NCBI GenBank assembly: GCA_003566335.1
Contig: PXDR01000038.1
Location: forward strand, 1-13,320
DNA from: Cyanobacteria bacterium T3Sed10_344R1
GTDB lineage: Bacteria; Cyanobacteriota; Cyanobacteriia; Phormidesmidales; Phormidesmidaceae
Length of the DNA stretch: 13,320 nt
Direction of reading: 5' to 3'
A program made the translations under genes and the position numbers. Position 1 is the stretch's first letter, and each line of letters starts with the position of its first letter. Positions 6,940 to 13,045 of this stretch are shown here, in pieces. The notes below the pieces were generated by a model that was given only the letters and a program-made list of their open reading frames with translations, searched no databases and was not told the DNA's origin.

Positions 6940-8847
6940 TCATTCTGCGTCTGCAATCACATAACGATTGCGCCCCTGCAATTTGGCGCGGTAGAGGGCA
7001 GCATCTGCCTGGTTTAGCAGGCTATTGGGCTGGGTGCCGAGCTGGGGAATGGTGCTGGCGATACCAAAGCTGAAGGTGATCTGAGGCGCGATATCTGAAC
7101 TGGGGTGGGGAATGGCTAAGGCTGCGATCGCAGCCTGTAAACGCTCGACGACTGCCACTGCCCCCGACGTACTGGTGTTTGGCAGCACAATGACAAATTC
7201 TTCGCCGCCATAGCGCGCCGCCAAATCCATCGGACGCTGCACGCTTTGGTCTAGGGTCTTAGCTAACTGACGTAAGCAATCATCCCCAGTCAAATGGCCT
7301 AGATGGTCGTTATACGCTTTAAAGCTATCGACATCGCACAACACAATTGCCAGGGGTGACCTGTCCCGACAAAGCTGCTGCCACTGCTGCTGCAAATGCT
7401 GGTCAAACCGGCGGCGGTTGGCAATTTGGGTCAGGCCATCTAAGTGGGCCAGTTGCTCCAGAGTGTGCTGAGCCTGCATTAAGTCCGTCACATCTCGCAC
7501 GACAACCAATAGGGTGTCAACTTCACCCTCAACCCCAAATTCGGGCACGACCCGAGAGTGAAACGATCGCACCCCACCGGGTAACTCTAGGTCGTACTCT
7601 AAAAACGTTTCTGCCCGAGTTTTAACCACCCGATCTAGGGCGTTGTGCCACAATTCGGCAACCTGATTTGGAAAACCCAGCTCCAAAGAGGTTTTGCCCA
7701 AGTAGTCCGCCATGGGAATGTTGCTCCAGCGCTCAACCATGGGATTGACGTACAAGAACCGCCCCTGGGAATCCACCCGAGAAACCATATCGGGAGAATT
7801 TTCCACCAGGGCTCGAAACTCCTGCTCCCGCTTTTGGGCTTCTATAGCTGCCGTCCGCCGCTGGGTAATATCGCGCTGAATGCCAAACAGGCCCGTGATT
7901 TGTCCATCTTCGTTGTAGAGGCAAACGTAGTCCCCTTCAATCCACATTGGCGTGCCGTCAAACCGCCGCTTCTCCAGCTCTCGCTGAGAGTGCCCTAGGG
8001 TGAATAACTGGCGCAAAACTTCTCGGCCATAGTCAAGGTTATAGGCAAAGAAATCGGCTGGCGTCATGCCGTGAAGGGTCTCGCGACTGGTGCGATACTG
8101 GCTGGCCAGAGCATCATTGACTTGGGTGATGCGGGCGTGGGTCATGGCATAATCCAGGGCAGCTTCATGATCGGTGGCCTCAGTCCAACTCAAAGGAGCA
8201 TCCAGGATCATGAAGAACATGCTGTCTAGAGATTGGCTAAACAGCGCCGTCATCAATGACTTTTGGTGGCGCAGTTCAGCATTGGCGGCTTCTAGGGCTT
8301 GGGTGCGATCGCTGACCCGCTGATCTAGGGTCTGGCTGAGGGCCGTGAGTTCTGCCTGGGCCTGCTTGTAGGCCGTGATGTCTCGCAACACCGATAAATG
8401 CAGCCCTGGCAAGACATTGGCTGTGGCCGCATATTCAACTTGGCGAGTGCTGCCGTCTGGTAATTGCAGGGCTAGCTCCCCCCTCAGTTGACCGGTTTGA
8501 AGAAATTGCTGCCAGACTTGACTGGCTTGGTCTGGGGGGGGGATAAAGTCTGCCACTGCTTGCCCCAAAATTTGATCCCGACTAAGGCCAAACAGTTCAC
8601 AGGCGGCTGGATTGACATCTATATAGATACCCGCATCATCTGCCACCACCATGGCATCCAGCGCTTGATCGAACAGCGCTCGGGTATAGTGCTGCAAATC
8701 AATTAGGGCTTGTGAATCCGCGCTAGCGGCTAAGTTAACTGTGTTGGCAATCAACTGAGGCCAACCTAGCCGGTCGGTAGCTAGCGGATCTGCGACAGGG
8801 TCTCCAGCATGACTTTGAGAATTGGACGGTGACTCAGGACAGGACAT
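6940..8847 (-). CDS. Diguanylate cyclase with three PAS domains (PAS-PAS-PAS-GGDEF)
   Basis: A soluble sensor enzyme making cyclic di-GMP from two GTP. Numbering from an upstream ATG at 8877 (645 residues): PAS1 about 63-172, a coiled coil 168-208, PAS2 212-340 ending in the PAC-like FGIQRDITQR, PAS3 352-466, then GGDEF 473-641. The active site GGEEF (557-561) is intact, and RPMD (548-551), five residues before it, is a complete product-inhibition I-site, so an active, feedback-inhibited cyclase is expected. No EAL domain and no membrane segment are present; the PAS domains presumably sense a cytosolic ligand or redox state. I chose the internal ATG at 8847 (635 residues, MSCPESPSNS) because its upstream context matches the TPR gene start; neither start has a good Shine-Dalgarno. 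The stop codon sits within a 10-bp direct repeat (6933-6942, 6950-6959). Confidence 0.92.
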   Translation of the reverse strand: MSCPESPSNSQSHAGDPVADPLATDRLGWPQLIANTVNLAASADSQALIDLQHYTRALFDQALDAMVVADDAGIYIDVNPAACELFGLSRDQILGQAVADFIPPPDQASQVWQQFLQTGQLRGELALQLPDGSTRQVEYAATANVLPGLHLSVLRDITAYKQAQAELTALSQTLDQRVSDRTQALEAANAELRHQKSLMTALFSQSLDSMFFMILDAPLSWTEATDHEAALDYAMTHARITQVNDALASQYRTSRETLHGMTPADFFAYNLDYGREVLRQLFTLGHSQRELEKRRFDGTPMWIEGDYVCLYNEDGQITGLFGIQRDITQRRTAAIEAQKREQEFRALVENSPDMVSRVDSQGRFLYVNPMVERWSNIPMADYLGKTSLELGFPNQVAELWHNALDRVVKTRAETFLEYDLELPGGVRSFHSRVVPEFGVEGEVDTLLVVVRDVTDLMQAQHTLEQLAHLDGLTQIANRRRFDQHLQQQWQQLCRDRSPLAIVLCDVDSFKAYNDHLGHLTGDDCLRQLAKTLDQSVQRPMDLAARYGGEEFVIVLPNTSTSGAVAVVERLQAAIAALAIPHPSSDIAPQITFSFGIASTIPQLGTQPNSLLNQADAALYRAKLQGRNRYVIADAE

Positions 8848-8912
8848 GGGGGCAATCGCAGGGGGCAGGGAGCACATAAAAAAACAGACGGTTATCAGTT
8901 CAAGCCCTGACA

Positions 8913-8938
8913 GCTGGTTTTGTTCGCTGGTTTTGTTC
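8913..8938. repeat. 13-bp perfect tandem repeat (2 copies)
   Basis: GCTGGTTTTGTTC is present at 8913-8925 and again immediately at 8926-8938. It lies 66-91 bases upstream of the preferred GGDEF start, in its leader or promoter region. Confidence 0.85.
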
Positions 8939-9044
8939 TATACAGGGAAAGTCAGTGAAATTCCGTGAAGCTGTGGAGTCTTCCTGTTCCAAAAATGTCA
9001 GCCTGAAGAAAATCCCCTGTCTGAACAGCGATTCATTCCATCTA

Positions 9045-9153
9045 GATCTGACTAGGTCTGATCCCAGTTTGATCCCTATTGAGATCTCAGAGATCTCCGG
9101 TGGATTCGATCCTGTTGGGCCAAATGTTGGGCTAGATCCTGGTGGACTAGATC
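9045..9153. repeat. GATC cluster with twin GAGATCTC palindromes
   Basis: Eight GATC tetramers fall in 109 bases (chance expectation under one). Two are in self-complementary octamers GAGATCTC at 9081-9088 and 9090-9097, one base apart. Others are in the contexts CTAGATC, CTGATCC and TCGATCC. GATC is a common target of Dam-like methylases in cyanobacteria. Confidence 0.7.
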
Positions 9154-9161
9154 CCGGTGGC
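9132..9161. repeat. 15-bp tandem repeat (2 copies, 13/15 identical)
   Basis: CTAGATCCTGGTGGA (9132-9146) is followed directly by CTAGATCCCGGTGGC (9147-9161). It forms the downstream end of the GATC-rich stretch. Confidence 0.8.
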
Positions 9162-9221
9162 AGTGGCCCAGGTCGATAGCCCACCGGTTGGTGAGTCCTT
9201 GGTGTTGTGCGGATTCACTTC

Positions 9222-9245
9222 GCCTATCTGCCTATCTGCCTACCT
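9222..9245. repeat. 8-bp tandem repeat (3 copies)
   Basis: GCCTATCT at 9222-9229 and 9230-9237, then GCCTACCT at 9238-9245 with one change. Lies about 350 bases upstream of gap2. Confidence 0.8.
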
Positions 9246-9396
9246 ACAGTTATGCCCAACAGAGCGGGGCAAATCACAACCTTTTTGACATAAAGTCTGA
9301 GGATTTGATGAAAAGCGGCTGAAAAATCTTGTTCTAGGCTTGATTTGCCTGAATTTGCCGTTATCCCTCTGAGGGGAGGCTTCGCTGATGCAATCC

Positions 9397-9417
9397 TTCT
9401 AGCGCTACGCTAAAGAA
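9397..9417. other. Small imperfect hairpin in the gap2 upstream region
   Basis: TTCTAGCG (9397-9404), loop CTA, then CGCTA-aa-GAA pairs over eight positions with a two-base bulge. The TAGCGCTACGCTA core resembles short intergenic repeat motifs common in cyanobacterial genomes (from memory, not checked). No T-tract follows. Confidence 0.4.
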
Positions 9418-9440
9418 CTGCGGGGCTAGAGATCTGTATC

Positions 9441-9462
9441 AAAGCGCTCCATAAAGCGCTCC
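9441..9462. repeat. 10-bp direct repeat at 12-bp period upstream of gap2
   Basis: AAAGCGCTCC occurs at 9441-9450 and 9453-9462. Each copy contains the palindrome AGCGCT. The pair lies 74-95 bases upstream of the putative gap2 -10 box, suitable for an activator or repressor pair (inference). Confidence 0.6.
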
Positions 9463-9469
9463 GTCCTTG

Positions 9470-9492
9470 GGGGACAACACTGTTGCGTCCCC
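9470..9492. promoter_or_regulatory. Imperfect inverted repeat upstream of gap2
   Basis: GGGGAC (9470-9475) pairs with GTCCCC (9487-9492), enclosing AACA...TGTT that could extend the symmetry with a two-base bulge. As DNA it looks like a dyad operator just upstream of the gap2 promoter. Confidence 0.4.
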
Positions 9493-9511
9493 TTGGAGCG
9501 GCTGAGGTCGG

Positions 9512-9541
9512 TTCAGGGTTGAGCAGCCTTTGGGGTATGAT
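9512..9541 (+). promoter_or_regulatory. Putative gap2 promoter
   Basis: A good -10 hexamer TATGAT at 9536-9541 with a weak -35-like TTCAGG at 9512-9517 (18-base spacing) would give a leader of roughly 45 bases to the GTG start. The poor -35 would fit activator dependence, but there is no direct evidence. Confidence 0.45.
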
Positions 9542-9594
9542 GTTGAGGTTTAAGACAAGGAAATTTCGACTGAGTAGCACAGAGGGAAAGCGCA

Positions 9595-10608
9595 GTGATT
9601 AGAGTAGCTATTAATGGTTTTGGGCGTATTGGGCGGAACTTTCTGCGTTGTTGGCTCACCCGTTCCGATAGTCAGCTAGAGATTGTCGCAATTAACGACA
9701 CGTCCGACCCCAAAACCAACGCCCACCTGCTTCGGTATGACTCCATGCTGGGCCGGTTGGATGCCGATATTAGCGCTGACTCTGACACCCTGACGGTCAA
9801 CGGCAAAACGATCAAATGCACCTCCGATCGCAATCCCAACAACTTGCCTTGGGGCGCTTGGGATATCGATCTTGTGGTGGAATCCACTGGGGTCTTCACC
9901 AGCGAAGAAGGGGCATCTCGCCACATTCAGGCTGGGGCCAAAAAGGTGCTGATTACGGCTCCTGGTAAGGGTGGTAAGATTGGTACCTTTGTCATGGGAG
10001 TGAACCATGAATTGTATGAGCATGACGACTACAACGTGGTGAGCAATGCGAGCTGCACCACCAACTGCTTAGCGCCCGTGGTCAAAGTGCTGAATGATAG
10101 CTTTGGCATCATCAAAGGCACCATGACCACCACCCACAGCTATACGGGCGACCAACGGCTGCTGGATGCTAGCCACCGGGATCTGCGCCGGGCTCGGGCA
10201 GCTGCGCTCAATATTGTGCCGACCACCACAGGTGCAGCTAAAGCCGTTGCCCTAGTGATTCCTGAAATGAGCGGTAAGCTCAACGGTATTGCGCTGAGAG
10301 TCCCCACCCCTAACGTGTCCGTGGTTGACTTAGTGGTGCAAGTGGAGAAATCCACCATCGGTGAACAGGTGAATGATGCCCTTAAAGCTGCTTCTGAAGG
10401 CAGCATGAAAGGCGTTCTCGGCTACACCGACCTGCCCCTAGTGTCTTGTGACTACCGCAAGAGCGACGAGTCTTCTGTGATCGACTCTAGCCTGACTATG
10501 GTGATGGGCGGCGACATGGTGAAGGTTGTGGCTTGGTACGACAACGAGTGGGGCTACAGCCAGCGCGTGGTTGACTTGGCTGAACTGGTTGCGACGAAGT
10601 GGCAGTAA
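9595..10608 (+). CDS. gap2: Glyceraldehyde-3-phosphate dehydrogenase, Gap2 (NADP-using, Calvin cycle)
   Basis: A 337-residue cytosolic tetramer subunit that reduces 1,3-bisphosphoglycerate with NADPH (or NADH) in photosynthetic carbon fixation and works in gluconeogenesis. Rossmann motif NGFGRIGRNFLR (8-19); catalytic Cys154 in SNASCTTNC and His181 in TTTHSYT; C-terminal WYDNEWGYSQR. The NDTSD segment (34-38) and DASHRDLRRAR (191-201), with Ser in place of the Pro of NAD-only enzymes, match the dual-cofactor plastid GapA / cyanobacterial Gap2 type rather than glycolytic Gap1. The GapB C-terminal extension is absent, so redox control would require CP12. The GTG start is supported by AGAGGGA at 9581-9587, seven bases upstream, and by the protein beginning directly at the conserved RVAINGFG. 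Monocistronic, with a strong terminator after it. Confidence 0.97.
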   Translation: MIRVAINGFGRIGRNFLRCWLTRSDSQLEIVAINDTSDPKTNAHLLRYDSMLGRLDADISADSDTLTVNGKTIKCTSDRNPNNLPWGAWDIDLVVESTGVFTSEEGASRHIQAGAKKVLITAPGKGGKIGTFVMGVNHELYEHDDYNVVSNASCTTNCLAPVVKVLNDSFGIIKGTMTTTHSYTGDQRLLDASHRDLRRARAAALNIVPTTTGAAKAVALVIPEMSGKLNGIALRVPTPNVSVVDLVVQVEKSTIGEQVNDALKAASEGSMKGVLGYTDLPLVSCDYRKSDESSVIDSSLTMVMGGDMVKVVAWYDNEWGYSQRVVDLAELVATKWQ

Positions 10609-10669
10609 CTTGGGCCTAGATCTGCACTGCGCAAATCTAGCCTGTAGCCAACTTGCAGATGATTGAATT

Positions 10670-10705
10670 AAGCGTCGGGGAAGTTTGTTCTTCTCCGGCG
10701 CTTTT
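10670..10705 (+). terminator. Rho-independent terminator of gap2, probably bidirectional
   Basis: AAGCGTCGGGGAAG (10670-10683), loop TTTGTT, and CTTCTCCGGCGCTT (10690-10703) pair over 14 bp with two G-U wobbles, running into TTTT (10702-10705). It lies 61 bases after the gap2 stop and 37 before the end of the convergent MOSC gene. On the minus strand the stem is preceded by AAAA and followed by an A/T-rich run, so it may serve both genes. Confidence 0.85.
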
Positions 10706-10741
10706 GCGATCGCACCTTTCCTGCTTTCCCCAGAATGCCCG

Positions 10742-11548
10742 TTACTGTCGGGAGAGAATTTCGACTGGGGCGTCTAAACGAATGGAGCCCGCATTGAGGG
10801 CAATTAGGTTTTGGCCAAACAGAATTTCGCCCTGATGATGGCGATAGGTGGCTAGGGTGCGCAGCGGTTCGGGACTGCGCTGGGCCGTAGCTTGATCGGT
10901 GGTGGTGACAATGCAGCGGGAACAGGGTTTGACGCAGCGAAAGGTCACTTCGCCAATCTGGACTTCAGCCCAGGTATCTTCCGCAAAAGGCTCACAGCCT
11001 TTCACGACAAGATTGGGCCGGAAACGATTCATGGGAATTGGATCTGCCAGTCGCTGATTCAGGTCATCCAGTGACCCTTGGGAGATCAGCAAAAACGGGT
11101 AGCCATCGGCAAAGCTGACCGGCACCTCCCCAACGCTGCCATGCCCCGCAGGCCGCAGACTGTTGTCGGGCATATAGACCAACTGGCAGTTGATGCCCAA
11201 GTATTGGCTAAACCAAACTTGGCTGGCTGACCCCATCGGCAGCGCCGGGCAGTAATCGCCCCAAACCTCCACCGTTATCGGCTCCACTCCTTCGGGCACT
11301 TGGGCCAAGCTCAAAGCTGGCATTCCCGGAGCCTGAAGCTGAAGGGTAGGAGGTGCGATCGCAACCTCAACCAACGCCAACCGAGGCCACTGCCGCTGGG
11401 TCAAGAACTTACCCCGTTCATCCACCACCATCCAACGGCGGTCATAGGCCAGACCCCGCAGCTCTACTCGCGACTCCGGTAAAGCCTTACCCCGCAACGC
11501 CTTCACCGGATAACGATAGAGCCCACTCAACCAAATTCCCCGAGTCAT
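10742..11548 (-). CDS. MOSC-domain protein with MOSC N-terminal beta barrel (YcbX/mARC-like)
   Basis: A 268-residue soluble protein. The N-terminal MOSC beta-barrel domain (about 3-125) opens with the family's YRYPVKALRG (11-20) and GLAYDRRWMVVD (32-43). The MOSC domain (about 130-265) carries NRFRPNLVV (174-182) and CVKPCSRC (205-212); a Cys in this motif binds the molybdenum cofactor in YcbX and mitochondrial mARC. Those enzymes reduce N-hydroxylated bases and similar compounds; here the C-terminal 2Fe-2S ferredoxin domain of E. coli YcbX is absent, so electrons would come from a separate partner (inference). Start ATG at 11548; an AGGAG lies 15 bases upstream, rather far, with AAGGGCGGG directly before the start. 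It follows the TPR gene by 76 bases on the same strand. Confidence 0.9.
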   Translation of the reverse strand: MTRGIWLSGLYRYPVKALRGKALPESRVELRGLAYDRRWMVVDERGKFLTQRQWPRLALVEVAIAPPTLQLQAPGMPALSLAQVPEGVEPITVEVWGDYCPALPMGSASQVWFSQYLGINCQLVYMPDNSLRPAGHGSVGEVPVSFADGYPFLLISQGSLDDLNQRLADPIPMNRFRPNLVVKGCEPFAEDTWAEVQIGEVTFRCVKPCSRCIVTTTDQATAQRSPEPLRTLATYRHHQGEILFGQNLIALNAGSIRLDAPVEILSRQ

Positions 11549-11582
11549 CCCGCCCTTAAACTCCTACCCCAAGAACGCCGCC

Positions 11583-11617
11583 TTACAGCTAATAGCCAAC
11601 AGCTAATAGCTAATAGC
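11583..11617. repeat. Heptanucleotide tandem repeat array (5 units, STRR-like)
   Basis: Units TTACAGC, TAATAGC, CAACAGC, TAATAGC, TAATAGC run without gaps from 11583 to 11617. Heptameric short tandemly repeated repetitive (STRR) sequences are a known feature of cyanobacterial intergenic DNA. The array lies eight bases after the TPR stop codon and ahead of the MOSC gene on the same transcript strand. Confidence 0.85.
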
Positions 11618-11624
11618 CCTCACC

Positions 11625-12749
11625 TCACCCCTGCGAATCCATCAACAACTCCGCATAAGGCGCAACCCGGGCAAAATCCCCCCGCGCTAAACAGGCCGCC
11701 GTCAGGCTATTGAGGGCCTGCCGCTGGAGTCGAGGATTGCCGCTGGTGCGGGTGACCTTAAACCGCTGCTCTCGATACTCAATAGCTCGGTCATAGTCCC
11801 CTATTGCTTCGTAGTTAATCCCCAGGCTTTCTAAAATCTGCTCTTGGCTGCGAATATCTTGCTGGGCCTGGGCGATGACCAATCGCTGCTGGAGATAGTC
11901 AATCGTTCGCGGGTGATCGCCGAGGGCATAACAGGCATTGCTGAGATTCCGCAACACCCGGCTCAGCCCTTGGCTGTCTCCGCCCTGACTCGGGGCTTGA
12001 GTTGCTTTCTGCCGCAATAGTTGCAGCAGTCGATCAAAATAGACCACGGTTTGCTCATAGTTGCCCGAGGCGTGGTGAACATTGCCCAGGTTGCGCAGCA
12101 CCCGAGCGATGAGGGCTGTATCGCCGATGGCTTCGGTTAAGTTCAGACTGGCCTGATAGTGAACCACGGCCTGGTCATACTCCCCCCGCAGCTTATGTAC
12201 CATGCCCAAGTTATTGTGGGCCGTCATCTGAGCGATGCGATCGCCCAACTGTTCGGCTAGGGCCAGACTTTGGGTCATGCTCTCTAGGGCTCTAACCGTG
12301 TCTCCCAAGTGGCGATAGCTGTTGCCCATGTGGTTGAGAGCTTGCTGCGCTAGCACCAGTTCCCTTAACTGATGGGCTAGGGTGGCAGCCTGTTGGGCCG
12401 CATTCAATGCCCAGAGATAATCGGCTAAAGCATAGGACGCCCGAGCTAGGGCCACTAAGGTACGGGCAATGGCGAGGGGATTGCCCAGCACCCGATAGTC
12501 GGCTAAGGCTTGTTCTAAAATTCGGCGGGATTGAGGATATTGGCTTTGTTGATAAAGCTGTATCCCCTGCTGAAAGCGGGCTTGGGCTAGTTGAGGGGAT
12601 GCGATCGCAGCCTGAGAATCACCCTGAGTTGGCTCAGCCAGTAGATCATTGCGATCGCCGACCAACGTATCTGCCATCTCAGCTGATGACGAGATCTGGA
12701 CGGTTTTCCGAGGGGGATCAGAGCCGGGGCGATCAGAGAGCTGGCTCAT
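11625..12749 (-). CDS. Tetratricopeptide-repeat protein
   Basis: A 374-residue soluble protein without signal peptide or membrane segment. After a polar N-terminus of about 50 residues, TPR-like helix pairs follow from about 54 to 365. The clearest units are near 137-170 (ALNHMGNSYRHLGD), 176-210 (AHNNLGMVHKLRGEYDQAV), 217-245 (LRNLGNVHHASGNYEQTV), 266-300 (LRNLSNACYALGD) and 305-335 (LESLGINYEAIGDYDRAIEY). The roughly 40-residue spacing and the NLG/GNxYxxxGD pattern resemble TPR_12/TPR_7 units of the LGN/Rapsyn type that bind protein ligands. No enzymatic or CHAT domain is attached, so the partner is unknown. ATG start with GGAG nine bases upstream. MOSC follows on the same strand, with no functional link evident. 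Confidence 0.88.
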   Translation of the reverse strand: MSQLSDRPGSDPPRKTVQISSSAEMADTLVGDRNDLLAEPTQGDSQAAIASPQLAQARFQQGIQLYQQSQYPQSRRILEQALADYRVLGNPLAIARTLVALARASYALADYLWALNAAQQAATLAHQLRELVLAQQALNHMGNSYRHLGDTVRALESMTQSLALAEQLGDRIAQMTAHNNLGMVHKLRGEYDQAVVHYQASLNLTEAIGDTALIARVLRNLGNVHHASGNYEQTVVYFDRLLQLLRQKATQAPSQGGDSQGLSRVLRNLSNACYALGDHPRTIDYLQQRLVIAQAQQDIRSQEQILESLGINYEAIGDYDRAIEYREQRFKVTRTSGNPRLQRQALNSLTAACLARGDFARVAPYAELLMDSQG

Positions 12750-12864
12750 GGGGGCAATCTCCGGGGGGCGGTCGAAAAAATCAGCTCAAACCAGGGGGAG
12801 GGCAGAGTTTGGCAGAACTTTACAGGAGGAAGAGAGCAAGACTGTCCGTTCCTGATAGACCGAC

Positions 12865-12884
12865 CGATAACCTGCGATAACCTG
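12865..12884. repeat. 10-bp perfect tandem repeat (2 copies)
   Basis: CGATAACCTG at 12865-12874 and 12875-12884, adjacent and identical. The 10-bp period puts both copies on the same face of the helix, as for a pair of regulator sites between divergent genes (inference). Confidence 0.8.
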
Positions 12885-12904
12885 GCAAAAATGCTGCTAA
12901 ATCA

Positions 12905-12999
12905 GGGCTATACCGCCCATCCTAGTTTGAAGTCAGGATGAACTAACACCGTGCAAACGCCTAGACGTCTGGGGCCTGTGCCCCGGAACTGGGTGTTAG
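12905..12999 (+). ncRNA. Candidate structured leader RNA upstream of the radical SAM gene
   Basis: Four helices can form in 95 bases. P1: GGGC 12905-12908 with GCCC 12915-12918. P2: CATCCT 12918-12923 with AGGATG 12935-12940 (shares one base with P1). P3: CTAACACC 12943-12950 with GGTGTTAG 12992-12999. Enclosed in P3, P4: TCTGGGGC 12968-12975 with GCCCCGGA 12980-12987, loop CTGT. P4 includes a U-G pair that forms only in plus-strand RNA (it would be A-C on the other strand), favouring the direction of the radical SAM gene, whose ATG is 46 bases after P3. No T-tract follows, so it is not a simple terminator. No known family was recognised. Confidence 0.45.
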
Positions 13000-13045
13000 G
13001 CTGAAGGAAAATCTCCCTACACAGGCGCAGCAGGACATCGGCAGC

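Larger units (their letters stand above)
8848..9594. other. Long non-coding region between the GGDEF gene and gap2
   Basis: Nearly 750 bases between divergent genes. Two opposed short ORFs (8900-9184 minus, 8955-9179 plus) have low-complexity Pro/Gly-rich reading through repeats and no recognisable domain, and I do not call them. The region contains a 13-bp tandem repeat, a cluster of eight GATC sites, a 15-bp and an 8-bp tandem repeat, small hairpins, a 10-bp direct repeat pair and the gap2 promoter region. It is unusually long for a single promoter spacer, so an unannotated small RNA is possible. Confidence 0.65.
12750..13045. other. Divergent intergenic region, TPR gene / radical SAM gene
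   Basis: Just under 300 bases with no supported gene; a 157-residue ORF across 12407-12880 is a shadow of the TPR gene. It holds a 10-bp perfect tandem repeat (12865-12884) and a dense set of stems (12905-12999) close to the radical SAM start. Confidence 0.6.

Noticed and set aside
8900..9184. Pro-rich minus ORF (94 residues) and the opposed Gly/Asp-rich plus ORF (8955-9179, 74 residues)
   Set aside because: Low-complexity reading through GATC-rich tandem repeats, no ribosome site or recognisable family, and the two overlap on opposite strands.
9043..9250. Replication origin or CRISPR-like array
   Set aside because: No DnaA-box cluster (TTATCCACA type) was seen, and the repeats are adjacent, short and of differing sequence, without spacers or cas genes.
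10609..10642. CTAGAT/ATCTAG inverted repeat just after gap2 as terminator
   Set aside because: Only six base pairs and no T-tract; the 14-bp hairpin at 10670-10705 is a far better terminator.
10653..10835. 60-residue plus ORF after gap2
   Set aside because: Runs through the gap2 terminator and into the antisense of the MOSC gene; no domain.
12407..12880. Plus-strand ORF of 157 residues
   Set aside because: Mostly antisense to the TPR gene with no motif; its tail covers the divergent promoter region.
12905..12999. tRNA gene or cobalamin riboswitch
   Set aside because: No acceptor/anticodon arrangement or T-loop TTC-type signature, and no recognisable B12-box; the stems do not fit either fold.
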